A DNA stretch of 14,513 nucleotides from Brumimicrobium sp965656195 (lineage in GTDB: Bacteria; Bacteroidota; Bacteroidia; Flavobacteriales_D; Crocinitomicaceae). Under the pieces are notes generated by a model. The model worked only from the letters and a program-made list of their open reading frames with translations. It had not been told where the DNA came from and ran no database searches. This document shows positions 12,646 through 14,513 of this stretch, piece by piece. How positions within the stretch are numbered: the stretch's first letter is position 1; the number at the start of each line of letters is the position of its first letter. Position numbers and translations under genes: made by a program. The stretch lies in NCBI GenBank assembly GCA_965656195.1, contig CBFHJL010000070.1:1-14513 (forward strand), written 5' to 3'.

Positions 12646-14007
12646 ATGTCAAAGGCGGTTAGACTTAGGAAAGGGTTAGATATAAAGTTAGTTGGAGAAG
12701 CTGATAAAGTTAAGGCGGAATTAGAGTTGCCTGCTGTTGTTGCTTTGAAACCAGCTGATTTTCATGGATTAGTCCCGAAAATAAGCATCAAAGAAGGTCA
12801 GAAGATCAAAAGAGGAGAAGTTGTATTTTATGATAAATACAATAAAGACGTAAAATGGGTATCACCTGTTGCTGGATCTTTACAAGAAATCATTCGTGGA
12901 GCGAAGCGAAAGATTCTTGAAGTTCGCATTAAAGTAGATGGGTTGGATGACGTAGTTTCAATCGACCCGGTTGATCCTTCTAATGCGTCTCGAGATGAAG
13001 TGAAGAAGATCATGTTGGAGAATGGGTTATGGCCTTTTGTCAAGCAACGTCCTTTGGATATAGTTGCGGATCCTTCAGTGACTCCAAAAGCTATATTCGT
13101 ATCAGCTTTTGACTCTTCTCCGTTGGCTCCAGATTATGACTTTATTCTTCATGGTCAAGATCAGGATTTTCAGCATGGTTTGAATGCTCTTGCTAAATTA
13201 ACGGATGGAAAAGTTCATCTAACTTTAAATAGTAAAGTTCCAGCTGATAAAGCTTTTCAAAATGCTAAAAATGTAAACATCAACAAAATTGCTGGAAAGC
13301 ACCCTGCTGGTAACGTAGGTACTCAAATCCATCATATTGATCCCATCGATAAAGGTGAGTTTGTGTTTACGGTGAACCCCCAGGATGTTGTTACGATAGG
13401 TAAGTTCTTTGCCGAAGGAAAGTTTGATCCAACGAGAATCGTCGCATATACTGGTTCTGAGGCAGAAAATAGAAAGTATTACAGAACGATTTTAGGAGCT
13501 AATGTCTCAAGTATTGTAGAGAAAAACCTTTCGTCTGATAATGTTCGAGTAATTAGTGGAAATGCACTTACTGGAACCAAAATCGAAAAAGATGGATATT
13601 TAGGTTTTTATGATGCGCAGATCACTGTTCTTCCTGAAGGAGATGAATATAAGTTCTTCTTGACAAAAGGATGGCTGGGACCTGGTTTGGATAAGTATTC
13701 TAGTCATCGTTTATTCCCAACTTGGTTGCTAGGGAAAAAGAAGTTCCGCTTAGATACAAACTTAAATGGTGAGGAACGCGGATTTGTTGTTACAGGAGAA
13801 ATGGAGAAAGTACTTCCTTTCGATATTCTTCCTATGCAATTAATCAAGGCAATCATGACTAAAGATATTGATGCAATGGAGCAGTTAGGGATTTATGAAA
13901 TAGCTCCTGAAGACTTTGCACTTTGTGAGTACGTTTGTACGTCGAAAATCAATATCCAAGAGAAGGTCCGAGAAGGACTTGATGTCATTAAGGAAGAATG
14001 CATGTAA
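12646..14007 (+). CDS. nqrA: Na+-translocating NADH:quinone reductase subunit A
   Basis: Peripheral cytoplasmic-side subunit of the six-subunit Na+-NQR, which oxidises NADH, reduces quinone and pumps sodium. 453 aa from ATG 12646. An N-terminal lipoyl/RnfC-like domain begins SKAVRLRKGLDIKLVGEADK, with the blocks HGLVPKISIKEGQKIKRGEV and WVSPVAGSLQEIIRGAKRKI. Later family blocks are VKQRPLDIVADPSVTPKAIF, TDGKVHLTLNSKVPA, GNVGTQIHHIDPIDKGEFVF and HRLFPTWLLGKKKFRLDTNL, and the end reads CEYVCTSKINIQEKVREGLD. The open frame includes an ATG at 12634 four codons earlier; MSKAVRLRKGLDI is the usual family beginning, so 12646 is preferred, though the longer form cannot be excluded. It is the first gene of the operon; nqrB follows after 28 bp. 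Confidence 0.94.
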   Translation: MSKAVRLRKGLDIKLVGEADKVKAELELPAVVALKPADFHGLVPKISIKEGQKIKRGEVVFYDKYNKDVKWVSPVAGSLQEIIRGAKRKILEVRIKVDGLDDVVSIDPVDPSNASRDEVKKIMLENGLWPFVKQRPLDIVADPSVTPKAIFVSAFDSSPLAPDYDFILHGQDQDFQHGLNALAKLTDGKVHLTLNSKVPADKAFQNAKNVNINKIAGKHPAGNVGTQIHHIDPIDKGEFVFTVNPQDVVTIGKFFAEGKFDPTRIVAYTGSEAENRKYYRTILGANVSSIVEKNLSSDNVRVISGNALTGTKIEKDGYLGFYDAQITVLPEGDEYKFFLTKGWLGPGLDKYSSHRLFPTWLLGKKKFRLDTNLNGEERGFVVTGEMEKVLPFDILPMQLIKAIMTKDIDAMEQLGIYEIAPEDFALCEYVCTSKINIQEKVREGLDVIKEECM

Positions 14008-14035
14008 TCAATGTTGAATAATAAATTTTAGGAAA

Positions 14036-14513
14036 TTGAAAGCATTAAAAAAAGTAATTCACAATCTGGACCCGAAATTTGAAAAGGGTGGAAAGTGGGA
14101 GAAAATGTACCCTCTCTATGAGACGTTATCTACATTTCTGTTTACACCAAAACATGTTACAGAAAAAGGAGCTCACATTAGGGATGGAGTAGATTTGAAG
14201 AGAACGATGTTCATGGTAGTACTAGCCTTAATTCCATGCCTATTATTTGGAATATATAATACTGGGCACTGGCATTATGAGCTTTTATCACATGTAGATC
14301 CTGAATACTCAGGTTACGGGTCGTATTTAGCTGGCTTCGGTGATAAAGTTGCTTATGGTCTAATGCAGGTTTTACCGCTTGTTATTGTTTCATATGCAGC
14401 TGGATTGGCAGTCGAGTTCGTATTTGGATTCATCAAAGGCCATGGTTTGCATGAAGGGTTTTTAGTTTCTGGTATGTTGATTCCACTAACTATGCCTGCT
14501 GATGTTCCTTTAT
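14036..14513 (+). CDS. nqrB: Na+-translocating NADH:quinone reductase subunit B, N-terminal part (cut by window edge)
   Basis: Membrane subunit that carries covalently bound FMN and forms part of the sodium channel of Na+-NQR. The first 159 codons are visible. The start is TTG at 14036, preceded by AGGA at 14030-14033. The in-frame upstream stop is TGA at 14015, so no ATG start is available before residue 24. The translated start (KALKKVIHNLDPKFEKGGKW) matches the conserved NqrB N-terminus, which supports TTG over ATG 14105. Next come MYPLYETLSTFLFTPKHVTE, HIRDGVDLKRTMFMVVLALI opening the first helix, a second hydrophobic segment (MQVLPLVIVSYAAGLAVEFV) and the GFLVSGMLIPLTMP block. The FMN-binding threonine and the remaining helices lie beyond the window. 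Confidence 0.93.
   Translation, partial: MKALKKVIHNLDPKFEKGGKWEKMYPLYETLSTFLFTPKHVTEKGAHIRDGVDLKRTMFMVVLALIPCLLFGIYNTGHWHYELLSHVDPEYSGYGSYLAGFGDKVAYGLMQVLPLVIVSYAAGLAVEFVFGFIKGHGLHEGFLVSGMLIPLTMPADVPL

Overview
The window is AT-rich chromosomal DNA from a member of the Bacteroidota, most likely a marine Flavobacteriia-type organism. Four things point there: the protein sequences (MiaB, GpsA, ApaG and NqrA of the Bacteroidota type), the gene order miaB / sigma-54 activator / lptE / TPR protein / secG / groES / groEL, promoters with the Bacteroidota -7 element TAnnTTTG, and a Na+-translocating NADH:quinone reductase operon, which is typical of marine bacteria. A run of 99 Ns shows that this is a scaffolded draft or metagenomic assembly.

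Layout. 1-586 (minus strand) is the N-terminal third or less of topA, cut by the window edge. A divergent intergenic region (587-874) holds a perfect Bacteroidota promoter (TTTG-N19-TATCTTTG) that reads into a tightly packed plus-strand operon: miaB (875-2479), a sigma-54 AAA+ activator without a receiver domain (2488-3753), lptE (3763-4275), an acidic TPR protein (4276-5361) and secG (5365-5685). The operon closes with a hairpin and T-run. It is followed by groES-groEL (5858-7800) with its own promoter region and a strong terminator. gpsA (7871-8872) lies on the minus strand, convergent with groEL. Then come a small acidic conserved protein (9062-9361) and a YhhQ-type queuosine-precursor transporter (9394-10191). 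That gene meets a minus-strand MFS transporter (10188-11354) tail to tail, and both stop codons share one TTAA. A lipoprotein MsrB (11448-11999) converges on apaG (12020-12418, minus). The window ends with nqrA (12646-14007) and the start of nqrB (14036-14513, TTG start, cut by the window edge).

Working together. The first operon mixes tRNA modification (MiaB), outer-membrane LPS assembly (LptE), protein export (SecG) and a transcription activator. GroESL folds proteins, MsrB repairs oxidised methionine in the envelope, GpsA supplies glycerol-3-phosphate for phospholipids, and Nqr builds the sodium motive force.

Main cautions and points of interest. (1) The miaB reading frame is inflated by an assembly artefact: the same 78 bp sit on both sides of the N run, and removing one copy plus the Ns (177 nt) restores a normal MiaB of about 475 aa. 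(2) The groES upstream region carries four copies of the hexamer TGTCAG/CTGACA and overlapping sigma-A-like and sigma-54-like promoter matches. (3) The nqrA upstream region has a 19-bp perfect palindrome of Fur/PerR-box shape and a second, widely spaced 8-bp dyad. (4) Several start codons are better placed at internal positions than at the longest open frame. I see no mobile element, CRISPR array, rRNA, tRNA or defence system, and nothing that clearly amounts to an undescribed system; most of the window is conserved core genome.
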